In this document: positions 11,154 through 23,463 of the stretch, piece by piece
How positions within the stretch are numbered: position 1 is the first letter of the stretch
Layout of the letters: every line of letters begins with the position of its first letter
NCBI RefSeq assembly: GCF_023898315.1
Contig: NC_064616.1
Location: forward strand, 545,715,602-545,779,601
Length of the DNA: 64,000 bases
Source: Schistocerca nitens
Lineage: Eukaryota; Arthropoda; Insecta; Orthoptera; Acrididae
Direction of reading: 5' to 3'
Program-made: the position numbers and the translations under genes
The notes under the pieces: model-generated
Databases searched by the model: none
The model's input: only the letters and a program-made list of their open reading frames with translations
Told to the model about the DNA's origin: nothing

Positions 11154-14103
11154 AGAACTTAGAAGAGAACTCATGAGTCATAAATGCGAAGGAAAACAAT
11201 TGTGAATGACTATTTTCTTAAATCAGCCTTGATTAGCATTGAGTCATTCACTCATAGATATATGTCGTGGATCTACGTATGAATACATGCAGCATGTATC
11301 CATATATTGTACAAGACATGTGAGGAGCTGTACTGTACCAAGTTCACCGAATATGACAAACCATTGTAAGGAAGGAGGAACATTTTGTTAAAATAAGTGA
11401 TGAGCAGGTACTTGGGAAAGTAATGACGATCTTTGCGAATGGCTTTGTTGAACCATATAGCTAACAAAAATTAATATACACAGAGAAATAACGACATAAA
11501 CACTTTGTTCAAGAAGGTTGAAAATCATTTTATAATCTCCATATAGGTTCAGTACTTTTAGCTATGAAATATTGATGCATCAACTATAGACATATATTCA
11601 GTATCTATAGCTAAGAAATGTTGACACTTCAAATACAGACAAAATGGAATATAAACACGAGAACTTAATAGAGATGGCGACGGGTACACCTGGACGTTAT
11701 AGGGTTTAGACAGTTACAGAAAGAACACCAAATTTCAGATACACATATTACTATCTCCTATAAAAAGAACTATCCACATTTTTAAGCATCTTCGTGACAC
11801 AATAATACAGAACCACGTTTTGAAAAGGACACCTTAAATTTGATAACATTTCTGAATAAACAGATTTGTTGTGCTTCCAAGGATCTGCAGAAAATCAGGA
11901 AGTGGTTTATATCTCCTGTCTTCTGAAAGCCGTTGAATGTTTTATCCTTGAGCCTATCGGATGTAAGTGGTAACAATTTCAACTGTAGTTATCACCCATT
12001 TGTAGTTAGGTAGTTTTCAACTTACTGCTCACTTAAATTATTGAAACACTGGAGGAGTTTCATATTATTAGTAGGACCGCAGTGTTGTATCCATTCTACA
12101 GTAGATTCATAGGCGCTAGTCGCCTGCTCATGATTCTTCGGTTAGTTTCTTCATCTATAGCATGAAAAATGAAGATGATGGACTAACCTTCATCACAGGA
12201 CCAAAAACCCAGGCTTTCTTTGCCATCTAGTCGCCCTTATCATTGTAAACCAATGCCACCCCAGCTGGAGACTGTAGAAAGTGATTTCTCGTACCCCTTC
12301 GTTTATTTAGCAATTATTCTCGTGAGACAGCCAGTATTTGAATATTAATTTTACTGTTTCATGAAGGGTAATAATGAGTTGCATTACGCTTTTCGAGTCT
12401 GAAACAAATCAGTAAATTCTGGAAAGCTGCTTGATAACCAGATCTGAAAAGCTCTCGAATCGTTTTTGCCGTAAAAATTGAACCATATGGGGGTAGGCGA
12501 AACAGCTTGGAATATTTCAGTTAGGAGAAAAATATTGTCATCTTACTGCTGAAGTCCCTTGATATCTTGAGTTATGAGTATACACAGGAACAAAGTAGGT
12601 CCAATAAAGTTTAATTTAAGCCCTTAAATTTGAAATGATTGTGCCAAACCAATTTTCCATAAAATTTTAATAGTGAATATCGAGTTTTCCAACTATTATC
12701 TGAAAGGAGTTCCAGATGGGTTTACTGTGCTGTCTGGTTCAGTCCACCGGTCAATGGCACAGATTGAGGCTCCTATTGTCCACAGTACAGGACAAAGATT
12801 TCCGGTTTTCGATTCAAACCCTATGATCGGAAGATCGTCTTCCGTTTATCGTGGGAGTCTGATTAATTTACTACTGTACTACACACTTCTTTGGCATATA
12901 AATTTGCAGCCAAGTACTGATGTCGAAGGTATAGTGGAGGTTCAGCGGCTGCTACTAGTAAGTTATTAGTCGAAATCGATCTCATTGCTCAAAGGCATGT
13001 CCACAGGCATAGGAATTGTACGAGATGCAATTTATGAAGTACTCATTTAGCAGCGTTTGATGTGCGGAACATACAAGATTGTTGACTAAAGGACAAAGGC
13101 CCTGGACGTAATGAGGACTGTGTAAGCGTCTGCGCCCCATCAAGTTCCAGCTACAGATCTCATCGCGTTAATGTTTTTTTCTGTTTTCTTGATTAAATGG
13201 GATATGTGATCAGCCAATGTGAAAAACAGCGATTCAAAATGCCACTTTGCTTTTCATTCTGGCGATACGTTATCATTCTTATTGGTCATATTTTTAAATG
13301 AAAATTTGTGTCAATTTGATATCCAAATAAATTACATCACAGATTAAATCAATGTGTAGGATATTACTTCCTTTTCTTCCATCCAGACACTTTTAGACAT
13401 TTAACAGCATGTACTGGCTATGGGCTAAGGCGATTCCTGCGTGCTGTGCCATCCGTAGATAAGAAAGGGCAGTTCAACAGAAGACCCGTTCCCCTTCCCA
13501 TTGGTCTGCATCGGGCTCTGATGCCGGACTCAGAGAGGGGCAGAACGGATGCTGCAGACAGCTGCGGATAGTTTTCTATCGGTTTCCTGCAGAGAATTTT
13601 CATCTATAATTTGTTGAACATTCATAGAAGTGTATTCAGTGCACGATCTGGCACGTTGGAGAGCGTAGCATAGTGAACATAATCGATACTACGAGCAGAA
13701 TTCGTCGATGACTTCCGTACATTCTTCAACTCTCTCAACTGAAACCATCAGTACAGTAAATGGTCGATTACTACGGCTACTGAGGAAGTAGCACGACTGA
13801 AGACATAAGAAGTAGCCGAGTTGTCAAGCACATCTTCCAACCAGTTGCCAGTCATTTCGCTTTGGTCGAGGTCCCAGTTACAGTTTCTGACATTACTTAC
13901 TGTGCTCCACTTATCTGACAACTTGGTATCTCTACGCACCTTTTCACAATAACTTTCCCAGCTAAACATTTTTACTTTTTAAAATGTCTTTTAGATTGAG
14001 CGTCTACCTCCTGGGATTGCAGATAATCTTACCAAGATGAGGAAATATTCTACTGCTTAAATACTAATCGAAGTTGGGCAATCACTAGAGAAATTCTCGT
14101 TCG

Positions 14104-15423
14104 AGAGATATTCGCAAAGTAAGGAACAATAGGTCGCAAAATGGAAACCACGGTGAAAAGCCAAACTGTTTTATTGGCAACAGTTAGATACACCTCCCAG
14201 CTACTTATCTCCATAGTTGCCAATCGGACTTAGACGTTTCCAATACCCTCGCTATAGAAGGAAGCCGCCAGTGTTTTCCGCCAATTCTCAACACTGGCCT
14301 ACAGCTTATTGTCTGTGCCAAAATGTTGAATTCATAGCCAACGGTTCATGTGAGCAGAGATGAAACTCAGAAGGAGAACATTACAGTCTGTATTGTGGGT
14401 AATCAAACATTTCCTATTGAAAACGATGAAGGAGCATCTTCATTGCCCCTGCAGAATGTGGCTGAGAATTGCTTTGAAGAAGACAACGAACGACAGTTAT
14501 GTAATATTGGCTGCATAGCTTTAGGCGAAATTTCTCCCCACGATCTCGTACTTGGCGGGAAACACTTCAGTTCTTGGTATCTTTATGTGCTCCCCAGGTG
14601 CTCAGATCTAAAAGGAACGACTTAACACGATCGACGGAAGGATCCTTTATTGTATGATTATATGATAGCGGAACAAACACTGCTAGCAGTTACTTTTGTA
14701 AAATATCTGGGAGTATGCGTACGGAACGATTTGAAGTGGAATGATCATATAAAATTAATTGTTGGTAAGGCGGGTATCAGGTTGAGATTCATTGGGAGAG
14801 TCCTTAGAAAATGTGGTCCATCAACAAAAGAGGTGGCTTATAAAACACTCGTTCGACCTATACTTGAGTATTGCTCATCAGTGTGGGATCCATACCAGAT
14901 CGGGTTGACGGAGGAGATAGAGAAGATCCAAAGAAGAGCGGCGCGTTTCGTCACAGGGTTATTTGGTAACCGTGATAGCGTTACGGAGATGTTTAGCAAA
15001 CTCAAGTGGCAGACTCTGCAAGAGAGGCGCTCAGCATCGCGGTGTAGCTTGGTCGCCAGGTTGCGAGAGGGTGCGTTTCTGGATGAGGTATCGAATATAT
15101 TGCTTCCCCCTACTTATACCTCCCGAGGAGATCACGAATGTAAAATTAGAGAGATTAGAGCGCGCACGGAGGCTTTCCGACAGTCGTTTATCCAGCGAAC
15201 CATACGCGACTGGAACAGAAAAGGGAGGTAATGACAGTGGCACGTAAAGTGCCCTCCGCCATACACCGTTGGGTGGCTTGCGGAGTGTAAATGTAGATGT
15301 AGATGTAGATGTAGACGGGCATACTAGAGAACCTGCCAACACACCTGTGCAAATCGTCTTTGGATTTTCACGGGGGTTTCCATTTCGCTACTGATCGTTC
15401 CTTACTTTCAGAATAACCCTCGT
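14104..15423. mobile_element. Mariner-type MITE with terminal inverted repeats (interrupted by a LINE)
   Basis: The left end (AGTAAGGAACAATAGGTCGC, followed by AAAATGGAAACC) is matched in inverted form at the right end (GGTTTCCATTTCG, then GTTCCTTACTTTC, ending AATAACCCTCGTA). The interior has no intact transposase; a 91-codon open frame at 14350-14625 is not conserved in the right arm and is not called. A LINE fragment with its own target-site duplication interrupts the element. The right-arm counterpart is 55213-55825. Confidence 0.65.
14638..15313 (+). mobile_element. 5'-truncated LINE insertion (CR1/Jockey-like), RT C-terminus
   Basis: The insertion is bounded by a GACGG direct repeat (14633-14637 and 15314-15318). 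The right arm keeps the uninterrupted site at 55319-55323. Coding sequence from about 14650 to 15231 corresponds to the region after the catalytic FADD: LKYLGV-like KYLGVCV, then VRPILEYCSSVWDP, then QRRAARFVTG, with a natural stop. The 3' end is the microsatellite (GTAGAT)n at about 15287-15313, typical of this family. The 5' truncation removes all catalytic motifs, so the copy is dead on arrival. Confidence 0.88.
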
Positions 15424-16950
15424 ATTTCATCATATCACGAAGTTTCTAATCTGTAATGAATTAGTATGTCTTTTGGGGATAGAGAGATCTGCCAAGCCAT
15501 TTTATACTTTGAAGAATACGTAGTAGGTTTCGTGCACCGTGTCCGTTTCTGGTACGTCGGCAATTTTACATTCTAATGCTTTTCTGTATGACTACCACTA
15601 TGTTTTCTTAAAATTCCAGTAGCTGTTAGGACATAATGCCCCGTCTCTTTCTATCACTTCTATCGTCAGAATAACATGGAAATAATTGATTCTAATGTGC
15701 CATACCGTATCGACCAAGTGGAAACACTGACGATTACTGGCGATCGTAATGTGAGATCTACAACAGAGCCACTTTTATGGGAAATAGACACCATAATTGA
15801 GGATAACAAGCCGATTATCTTATATTACATACGCAAAGTTTTTGTGTACGAATTCCTTCATCTCGTGCTGTGGGCGTTGAAATCCCCACAGAGAACTGGG
15901 ACTGCCTGGCTTATCTAGCTACTCGGGGAGTAATACCCCAATAACATAGTGAACGATACAGAATTTCATTTAATTTCGTACTACTGTAGTCAGCACTGTG
16001 ATAGGGGAATTGATCCATATTTCAGAAAACGTAACTTTTTTCCGTAGCAGGATAATAAGTATTCCTTTCCCGTCTGGTCTATAGTGCCTAATAACAGAGA
16101 ATCATCTAAGTTTATATGTCCGAGCAGTTTGACGCACGTTTCGGAAATGCAAGCTTTGTTTGAGGGTCTCTTAGCAGGCTCTGTGTATTGGCTATGGCTC
16201 ACTGGCTGACAGAACATTCCACTGAGCGATCCTGAAAACCACGATGCGCAATAATGCTTATAATTCATGTAAGGAAATCTTCGATGTCTAACTCAGCCTT
16301 GGTAGAGAGGGTCACACAATAACAAATATCAGATTATAGGTGTAGTCTGTAGGTTGATTACTGCCTCTGATGGTTCCAGTGTCTAAAGTATGACATGATT
16401 TCAGACACATCCTCTCCACGCGAAAGACAGGATTCAAGCTTCCAGAGTCTGGAATTCTCTGGAATCCGTCACGTTTACTAAACTTTCGATTTACCGGGAA
16501 ACTCTTTAGGTGCACGAATATCAGGGGAAAGTGTTGACGTATCGATGGTAGATGAGAAACCAGCTTGCTCATGAACAGGCCAATGAAAAAGATTGAGCTA
16601 TAATTCTGTATACTAAAAATGTCAGCTCACAGCTGAGAATTGAATATATGTCAATAGTTAATGTCAATCGGAAAGTCTCCTGTGGGAGCAGCATACGATT
16701 TTAACAGAATCTGACTTCAGCTTCTTTGACCGAAATGTTACGGTGTGTGACAAGCCCGCTTCACTTGAGCTACCAGTATAAAACAGGACATTTCTTAACT
16801 GTAGCCAGGTGTCCTCCAAATCAATGCAAGCGCATTAAATTAGTAGCTGTACAGTCAGTTTACGAGTGTCCTTTGCCACATTTACTACTTCGGACGAGAA
16901 TACATCAATGCCTGCTGATACGCCCCAACGTGACGCATTTGTACAATTGT

Positions 16951-16963
16951 GGGGGGGGGGGGG
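16951..16963 (+). repeat. Homopolymer of 13 G
   Basis: Thirteen consecutive G occur in the left arm; the aligned right-arm position (about 53750) lacks the run. This could be slippage expansion or an assembly or sequencing artefact. Confidence 0.8.
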
Positions 16964-17633
16964 CATGCTTAAGATAAGGATACAATTCACACCTAGTCGC
17001 TGGGAGATAAATATATTTTTTAAAAAATCTGTGAATTAAAAGTCAAACCATATGTTAGATTTCCAGCAGTAGCTGATTCCCCTGCACTAATTATTTTCTT
17101 GTTGAATATTTTCTCGCCAATCACTTTAGCAGATGATTCGATTTCAGACAGCATTTTCTGTTCGCCAAATTACAAAGTTTCTCCTCGAATAACACTTTGC
17201 TGATGCCCCACGGAAGTAGATGCGAATTCCACAAAATTTTGGTTCCCAAATAAATCTGATTATTGTAAATGTTTCGCTGAGAATGCCTTCATTCCTTTCG
17301 CTTCGATCCTGGTGTTACTGGAAGAACTAATATTAACCTTATAACCCTGAACTGAGGAAAAAATTTACATTACTACTGGAACGTCGTAAATGTTACTAAA
17401 TCAGATTTTATTCAATGGAAGACACGTTTTAGGTTATTCGGTAATGAATTTCAATTATTTGAACTCCAGTGGTATGTTACATATCAAATTAAGTACAAAA
17501 TTTCCTGTTTTATACAATACTGCCATCGTAAAGTTAATAATATTGCCTTTCATTTCAGTATGAGCCAAATACACCAATTTCCCAACAGACATTGGATGTA
17601 ATCTTCCTAGCACCGTTTCTCTTTCAGTACGTG

Positions 17634-18145
17634 CAGGGCGGAACAAATAAAAGCGGCCGGAAAACAAAGCTCCAGGGTACCAAGAAACAAGGCAGAGGAA
17701 TGGAAAATAGTTGATTTGATAGGACTCTGATGCATTTTCTGGTGAACTCAGCCACAGTTTCTGGTGTGTGAGCACGTTTGGGAATATTTTTTAACTTGTT
17801 CAGAACACATCTTGTTTGATGCCATTTTGGAACTAAGCGTTGCATGGCATTCTTTGCTGGCACTTTGACACCACTAAGCTTCTGAGCAAACAACTGCTCA
17901 TACCTTTTCAACAACTTGTTGCCACGTAACTTCCCACAACGGCTTCCCGCTGCTCCACTAAGAGCACCATCACCCACTTCGAACTGTTCCATTCACACTG
18001 ACTCAGTCCGCACTACGATCTGAACCGGTGTGGATAAGGTGGCTGACGTTCATGTGGTGTGCGCCTCACGAGATGTGGTTGTATGCATACATTCGCTTCC
18101 AATCGTATCCACTTGTCTGAGTCACTTTTATTGGCCACATCCTGT
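17634..18145 (-). mobile_element. Non-autonomous transposon with transposase N-terminal relic (left-arm copy)
   Basis: The ends CAGGGCGGAACAAATAAAAG and (inverted) CTTTTATTGGCCACATCCTG form imperfect terminal inverted repeats. Inside, a minus-strand frame from the ATG at 17992 begins MEQFEVGDGALS and continues GVKVPAKNAMQRLVPKW and LNKLKNIPKRAHTPETV. This resembles the N-terminal helix-turn-helix (DUF4817-like) of insect mariner-type transposases. No DDE catalytic part follows. The same element occupies the matching place in the right arm (52585-53097), so insertion preceded the duplication. It depended on a related full-length element for movement. Confidence 0.65.
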
Positions 18146-18893
18146 ATATAGCAAAGGCTGTAGTAATTTGGTTCATCGTGTTTTCAATAACTACAGCATC
18201 TCTTTCATTAGTAGCTGTGCTTCAGACACAGTTATTGATGTTAAGTATAATGGACTTTCTAACGTCTTTGTCTGTCTTTTCTTAATGCGACTTCCGTATA
18301 ACTATTCTCTTTGATGTAACATCCTTGTAAATATTTTATTCATTATTTATGATAATTTATATTACTGTAATTAGTTTATGGATGTAAATTCCAAGGTAGT
18401 GTGCTGTAAAAGAATGCAAAAGTTAATAGTGCTCTTGAAATACTGGTTCATGCATAGGGAAAGTAGGTTTGTAATCATGTAAAACTTCGAGGGAAGTCCC
18501 TCCTCAACGGAATTGGGTAGGCGGGAATAGAAAAGGTGGATCTGGTGGTCGAACTGCAAGGCTCGTGTGTGACATGAGTAAGTCGTTGGCTAGTAAGCAG
18601 TCATCTTGTGGGGTGAAAGAAGTGAGAAGGATTGCATGATTATGTAATATAATCCTGGATGCGGAAGTATTGCCGCTTATTATTCATAGCATACTCTGGT
18701 TAGCTCTGTACAATGAAAATCCGACGCTAAGAAAAGAATTGTCAGTGGCAATAGCACAGGAAGAGCAACAACCCATTCACGTCCTTTTTTGAATAGCACA
18801 GCAGATCGACGCTGCAACAGTCCTCATTTCAAATTATCAGTTGAGTACTGTGCAAGTACGTGGACCAGTTTTGTGCTGTGGTTTTCAATAATA

Positions 18894-20315
18894 CACTCCT
18901 GGAAATTGAAATAAGAGCACCGTGAATTCATTGTCCCAGGAAGGGGAAACTTTATTGACACATTCCTGGGGTCAGATACATCACATGATCACACTGACAG
19001 AACCACAGGCACATAGACACAGGCAACAGAGCATGCACAATGTCGGCACTAGTACAGTGTATATCCACCTTTCGCAGCAATGCAGGCTGCTATTCTCCCA
19101 TGGAGACGATCGTAGAGATGCTGGATGTAGTCCTGTGGAACGGCTTGCCATGCCATTTCCACCTGGCGCCTCAGTTGGACCAGCGTTCGTGCTGGACGTG
19201 CAGACCGCGTGAGACAACGCTTCATCCAGTCCCAAACATGCTCAATGGGGGACAGATCCGGAGATCTTGCTGGCCAGGGTAGTTGACTTACACCTTCTAG
19301 AGCACGTTGGGTGGCACGGGATACATGCGGACGTGCATTGTCCTGTTGGAACAGCAAGTTCCCTTGCCGGTCTAGGAATGGTAGAACGATGGGTTCGATG
19401 ACGGTTTGGATGTACCGTGCACTATTCAGTGTCCCCTCGACGATCACCAGTGGTGTACGGCCAGTGTAGGAGATCGCTCCCCACACCATGATGCCGGGTG
19501 TTGGCCCTGTGTGCCTCGGTCGTATGCAGTCCTGATTGTGGCGCTCACCTGCACCGCGCCAAACACGCATACGACCATCATTGGCACCAAGGCAGAAGCG
19601 ACTCTCATCGCTGAAGACGACACGTCTCCATTCGTCCCTCCATTCACGCCTGTCGCGACACCACTGGAGGCGGGCTGCACGATGTTGGGGCGTGAGCGGA
19701 AGACGGCCTAACGGTGTGCGGGACCGTAGCCCAGCTTCATGGAGACGGTTGCGAATGGTCCTCGCCGATACCCCAGGAGCAACAGTGTCCATAAATTGCT
19801 GGGAAGTGGCGGTGCGGTCCCCTACGGCACTGCGTAGGATCCTACGGTCTTGGCGTGCATCCGTGCGTCGCTGCGGTCCGGTCCCAGGTCGACGGGCACG
19901 TGCACCTTCCGCCGACCACTGGCGACAACATCGATGTACTGTGGAGACCTCACGCCCCACGTGTTGAGCAATTCGGCGGTACGTCCACCCGGCCTCCCGC
20001 ATGCCCACTATACGCCCTCGCTCAAAGTCCGTCAACTGCACATACGGTTCACGTCCACGCTGTCGCGGCATGCTACCAGTGTTAAAGACTGCGATGGAGC
20101 TCCGTATGCCACGGCAAACTGGCTGACACTGACGGCGGCGGTGCACAAATGCTGCGCAGCTAGCGCCATTCGACGGCCAACACCGCGGTTCCTGGTGTGT
20201 CCGCTGTGCCGTGCGTGTGATCATTGCTTGTACAGCCCTCTCGCAGTGTCCAGAGCAAGTATGGTGGGTCTGACACACCGGTGTCAATGTGTTCTTTTTT
20301 CCATTTCTAGGAGTG
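18894..20315 (-). mobile_element. Complete Tc1-type transposon, copy 1
   Basis: The element is 1422 bp, starting CACTCCTGGAAAT and ending in the inverted form, flanked by TA on both sides (18892-18893, 20316-20317). The right arm carries the empty site with a single TA at 51841-51842. It contains one full transposase gene on the minus strand. Length is identical to copy 2 at 27291-28712. Ends, target duplication and gene are all intact, so this copy may be autonomous. Confidence 0.95.
19049..20071 (-). CDS. Tc1 transposase, intact 340 aa
   Basis: The start ATG (20071) gives MPRQRGREPYVQLTDFERG, a typical beginning, so I prefer it to an earlier in-frame start at 20350 that lies outside the element. 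Two helix-turn-helix DNA-binding regions (RIVGMREAGWTYRRIAQHVG; ARTIRNRLHEAGL) flank a basic linker (ARRPGTGPQRR). The catalytic domain has D in VFSDESRF, D in FQQDNARPH and E in SPIEHVWD. There are 32 residues between the second D and the E, instead of the 34 usual for Tc1. The enzyme would cut and paste the element at TA sites in the nucleus. It is GC-rich compared with surroundings, which marks it as recent. Confidence 0.93.
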   Translation of the reverse strand: MPRQRGREPYVQLTDFERGRIVGMREAGWTYRRIAQHVGREVSTVHRCCRQWSAEGARARRPGTGPQRRTDARQDRRILRSAVGDRTATSQQFMDTVAPGVSARTIRNRLHEAGLRSRTPLGRLPLTPQHRAARLQWCRDRREWRDEWRRVVFSDESRFCLGANDGRMRVWRGAGERHNQDCIRPRHTGPTPGIMVWGAISYTGRTPLVIVEGTLNSARYIQTVIEPIVLPFLDRQGNLLFQQDNARPHVSRATQRALEGVSQLPWPARSPDLSPIEHVWDWMKRCLTRSARPARTLVQLRRQVEMAWQAVPQDYIQHLYDRLHGRIAACIAAKGGYTLY

Positions 20316-20765
20316 TAATTTTGTGTTCTGTAAACTCTGTGTTGAGCCACTGTGTTTATGCTTAGTTATTTACCTAGACGGGGTTCTATCCAAAATGCTA
20401 CGAAAATTCCGAGTATATTATTTTACTGAACTAAAAGGCAATTACCTTCTGTAATAAAAGTAAGAGATTTTTTGAAGTTGCGAAATGCATAATTATATAG
20501 TGAGCAAACGTTTTGAAATGCTCCACTTAGTTTGCATTAATGAATTGTCAGAGTTTGTGCAGTTTCATCGAAGTGCAGTTACTAAGACAAGAGTTAATGT
20601 ATTGAGTCAAGGTCTTTCTTGGAATAATAGTGTCTACAATTTCACGTGTTATATGGTTAACGCTGTGTCCCATTTTGTTTTGTGACTAGTGTTTAGATTA
20701 TATCCGAGTCTACCGACAGTTTATTTTCTGGGTCCTCATGCTAGTAGTTGAGTCAGACTTAAATG

Positions 20766-20966
20766 CCGGCCGCGGTGGTCTCGCGGTTCTAGGCGCGCAG
20801 TCCGGAACCGCGCGACTGCTACGGTCGCAGGTTCGAATCCTGCCTCGGGCATGGGTGTGTGTGATGTCCTTAGGTTAGTTAGGTTTAAGTAGTTCTAAGT
20901 TCTAGGGGACTTATGACCTAAGATGTTGAGTCCCATAGTGCTCAGAGCCATTTGAACCATTTTTTT
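20766..20966 (+). mobile_element. tRNA-derived SINE (first family) with target duplication
   Basis: The element starts CCGGCCGCGGTGGTCTCGCG, has a B-box GGTTCGAATCC and ends in a T-run. It is flanked by a 12-bp direct repeat, CAGACTTAAATG (20754-20765 and 20967-20978). The right arm retains the unoccupied site at 51395-51406, so this insertion is younger than the duplication. Confidence 0.93.
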
Positions 20967-21411
20967 CAGACTTAAATGTGACGTTACAATAACAGCAATC
21001 AAGAATAAGTAACGAGTTAGAAATATTCTGACTATACTAGATCCATGTGTTACACCTTCCAATTGAGATAAATAGTATAAGGATGTGAATGTTCCTTGAG
21101 AATGGCAACGATAATCAACAGATACCATTACTTAGTAACTGTTTCAACAGCGGTAATTTCTTATAATTAAACTGACAAAAGAACCTCTTTTTCAAGTCAG
21201 TAATGCGCCACAATTAGGAATCTTTTTCCTATAATTGACGTTATCTACCTACTGTAATGTACAGATAGGAAGTGTTTTGAGAGTCAGTTGTTGCCTAAAC
21301 TTACCAACACCCATTTGTAGTTCATGTCAAATCTCTGAGGCATTATTTTCTAAATTTTGCTACTGTCATGTATCTTACCTGAAAAACAGGATTTCAGTGT
21401 TAAGTAAAGTC

Positions 21412-21884
21412 AACCCACTGATACTGACCGGGCCAAATATCTCACGAAATAAGCATCAAAGGACGATCTGGAATTGCAGAAGGCTTTAATCTACAGAATA
21501 CGAAACTCGTCTAGCTTGAAGGGGGAACCAGATGGCGCTATGGTTGGCCCGCTAGATGGTGCTGCCATAGGTCAAACGGATATCAACTGCGTTTTTTAAA
21601 GTAGGAACGCCCTTTTTATTACATCTTCGTGCAGTACGTAAAGAAATATGAATGTTTTAGTTGGACCACTTTGTTCGCTTCACGAATTGTAATAAAAAAT
21701 GGGGGTTGTTATTTTAAAAAACGCAGTTGATATCCGTTTAACCTAAGGCAGCGTCATCCAGTGGGCCAACCATAGCGCCATATGGTTTCCCCCTTTAAGC
21801 TAGACGAGTTTCGTTCCTTGTAGTTTTTTCGTTTGACGCTTATTTCGTGAGATATTGGGCCGGGTCACGATCAATGAACCACCA
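21412..21884. mobile_element. Fold-back (long terminal inverted repeat) MITE
   Basis: The two halves are inverted copies: ATATCTCACGAAATAAGC near 21440 pairs with GCTTATTTCGTGAGATAT near 21838, CGAAACTCGTCTAGCTTGAA pairs near 21800, and GGATATCAACTGCGTTTTTT pairs near 21720. The centre, around 21630-21680, contains only AT-rich linker and no transposase. The left half carries an extra 40-bp segment (21460-21500) absent from the right half. The left edge coincides with the inner end of the left duplication arm. Confidence 0.8.
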
Positions 21885-22850
21885 TGTATATGTGATATGC
21901 CCTCTAGTATTACAGGCAATTCTACAATATTTCTGTTTGCAGATGACACTAGTTTGATGGTAAATGATGTGTGCAACATTGGCTCTGTCTCAAATAGGGC
22001 AGTGCATGACGTAAGTTCGGAGATAGTAGAAAATAAACTAACACTAAATCAGAATAAGACTCATTTTTTACAGTTTTCAACTCACAATTCAACAAAATCT
22101 AACGTTAAAATTCACAAGAGGGCGTATGATTAGTGAAACTGAACTGTTCAATTTTCTAGCTATGGAGGCCGATAGCAAACTGTCGTGGAAAGCCCAAGTT
22201 CAGGCTATTGTTCAAAGACTTAAAGCTTCCATTTTTAAAATAGATCGGTATGTGAAGTAAGTGATCGTCCGACACGAAAATTAGTCTACTTTGCTTATTT
22301 TCTTTCGCTTATGTCGTACGTATTATATTTTGGAGTAACTCTTCCCATTCCAAAAGTATATTTTATGCTCCGAAACGGGCACTTCGGGCAATAAGTGCTG
22401 TAAATTTGCGAACACCTTGACCACCCCTGTTCACTATTCTGGTTATTTTGACGTTGGCCTCTCAATATATATATTCTTTATTGTCATTTCTGGTTAACAA
22501 TATCAGTTTATTCCCAAAGATTAGCTTTAACTCAGTTAATAATCGGCAGAAATCCAATCGTCATTTGTATCGCACTTCCTTAACTCTTGTGCAGGAAGAT
22601 GTGCAGTATACTGCTGCATCCATTTTCAGTAAACTACCACAAGATTTGAAAAACCTTTGTAGCAATCCACGCGCTTCCTAATCGGAACTGAAGGGTTTCT
22701 CATGGGTCACTCCTTCTATTCTGCTGAGGAGGTCCTTGAAAAATTTGTGTTACATAGTTGATTGCATTTACTTAAACTTACAGCTCGCTTTTCTTGTTCA
22801 TAAACATTTTATTTTATCTGTTACTGCTTTCATGTTGTAATTTCGTTTAC
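21885..22850 (+). pseudogene. Second LINE family: reverse transcriptase 3' half relic
   Basis: A frame from about 21885 encodes the catalytic FLFADDTSLMV and then NKLTLNQNKTHFLQF, the usual sequence after the RT active site. After frame breaks, LFNFLAMEADSKLSWKAQV and, near 22560-22680, RTSLTLVQEDVQYTAAS and IFSKLPQDLKNL follow the C-terminal pattern of Jockey/CR1-class elements. A TACTGACACGTTCCATGACG tail is near 22851. It differs from the GTAGAT-tailed family elsewhere in the window. Several stops and shifts make it non-functional; the 5' half is missing. Confidence 0.7.
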
Positions 22851-23463
22851 TGACACGTTCCATGACGTTCGAGATTTGCTCCCGAATTTGGTGGTACAGA
22901 ATAAGACGTGTAAATACAAAAAAAAGGATCAAATGGCTACTTTTATACCAAAAAACACATGAAGACACATGCGCGAAGGCAGCCGCTACATGAATAACCT
23001 CTGTTGAGTTGAGCGCCCTCGTCGAATATTGTTCCATCTATGGGGCGCAGGCGGATGCATAATGAGGGTCTACGTACGCTCTCTGTGTTGGATTGCACAT
23101 TCTCGGAGTTAAAGATTCAGACGTCTGAATTAATAAAACTAAATGCTGCTAGAGGTGTCATTGGCCACAAAATGTTTTCTATCTGAAGAAATTAAAGAAA
23201 TCACGTTATACCACATCTTATCTAGTTGTAAGCCGCCATCACGATTAATCCTTAATCCAAAACACCACTCTCTCACACTCATCGTTCATTTTAAAGCTCG
23301 ACTGTGGTAACACTGTATTAGATTATGACCTCCCTTTACAATTATCTCCATCCTAATGCCTACCGCGTGTGAAGCAACAGTCAACAGTTTGTTTGGTTTT
23401 ATCTGTCTAGTGTTAAAATACGTGATTTAGAGCTGAGCTTGAAATTGGAAGCCAGTAATATCT
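22851..23463. other. Unresolved, possibly another LINE remnant
   Basis: Short frames around 23000-23200 (EYCSIYGAQAD-like) hint at another retrotransposon C-terminus, but frame breaks prevent a call. No gene is supported. Confidence 0.3.

Larger units (their letters stand above)
9181..21411 (+). repeat. Left arm of a giant inverted duplication
   Basis: Segments along this region reappear in the same order, reverse-complemented, at 50955-62145. Examples: 12673-12969 pairs with 58396-58653; 13748-13969 with 55984-56178; 16312-16572 with 54111-54299; 21235-21411 with 50955-51140. A hand alignment of about 175 bases at the inner edge shows roughly 20-25 differences, so arms are about 86-88 percent identical there. 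Homology ends near 9181 on the outside, where flanking sequences no longer align, and at the fold-back MITE on the inside. Removing the Tc1, LINE and SINE found only here leaves about 9.9 kb. Confidence 0.9.

Noticed and set aside
12673..12969. Short frame similar to one at 58396-58653, suggesting a conserved gene
   Set aside because: The similarity is explained by the inverted duplication; the two frames differ in length and end differently, and no domain is present.
13748..13969. Small protein matching 55984-56178
   Set aside because: Same explanation: collinear arm homology. There is no start or stop conservation beyond the nucleotide similarity.
14350..14625. 91-codon frame
   Set aside because: It lies inside a MITE and its right-arm counterpart has different frame breaks.
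19536..19967. Long opposite-strand frames within the Tc1 copies
   Set aside because: They are shadows of the GC-rich transposase gene and occur identically in both copies without motifs.
20790..20855. tRNA-like sequence with a perfect B-box
   Set aside because: It is the head of a dispersed SINE with target duplications, repeated six times in the window, and does not fold as a complete tRNA by eye.
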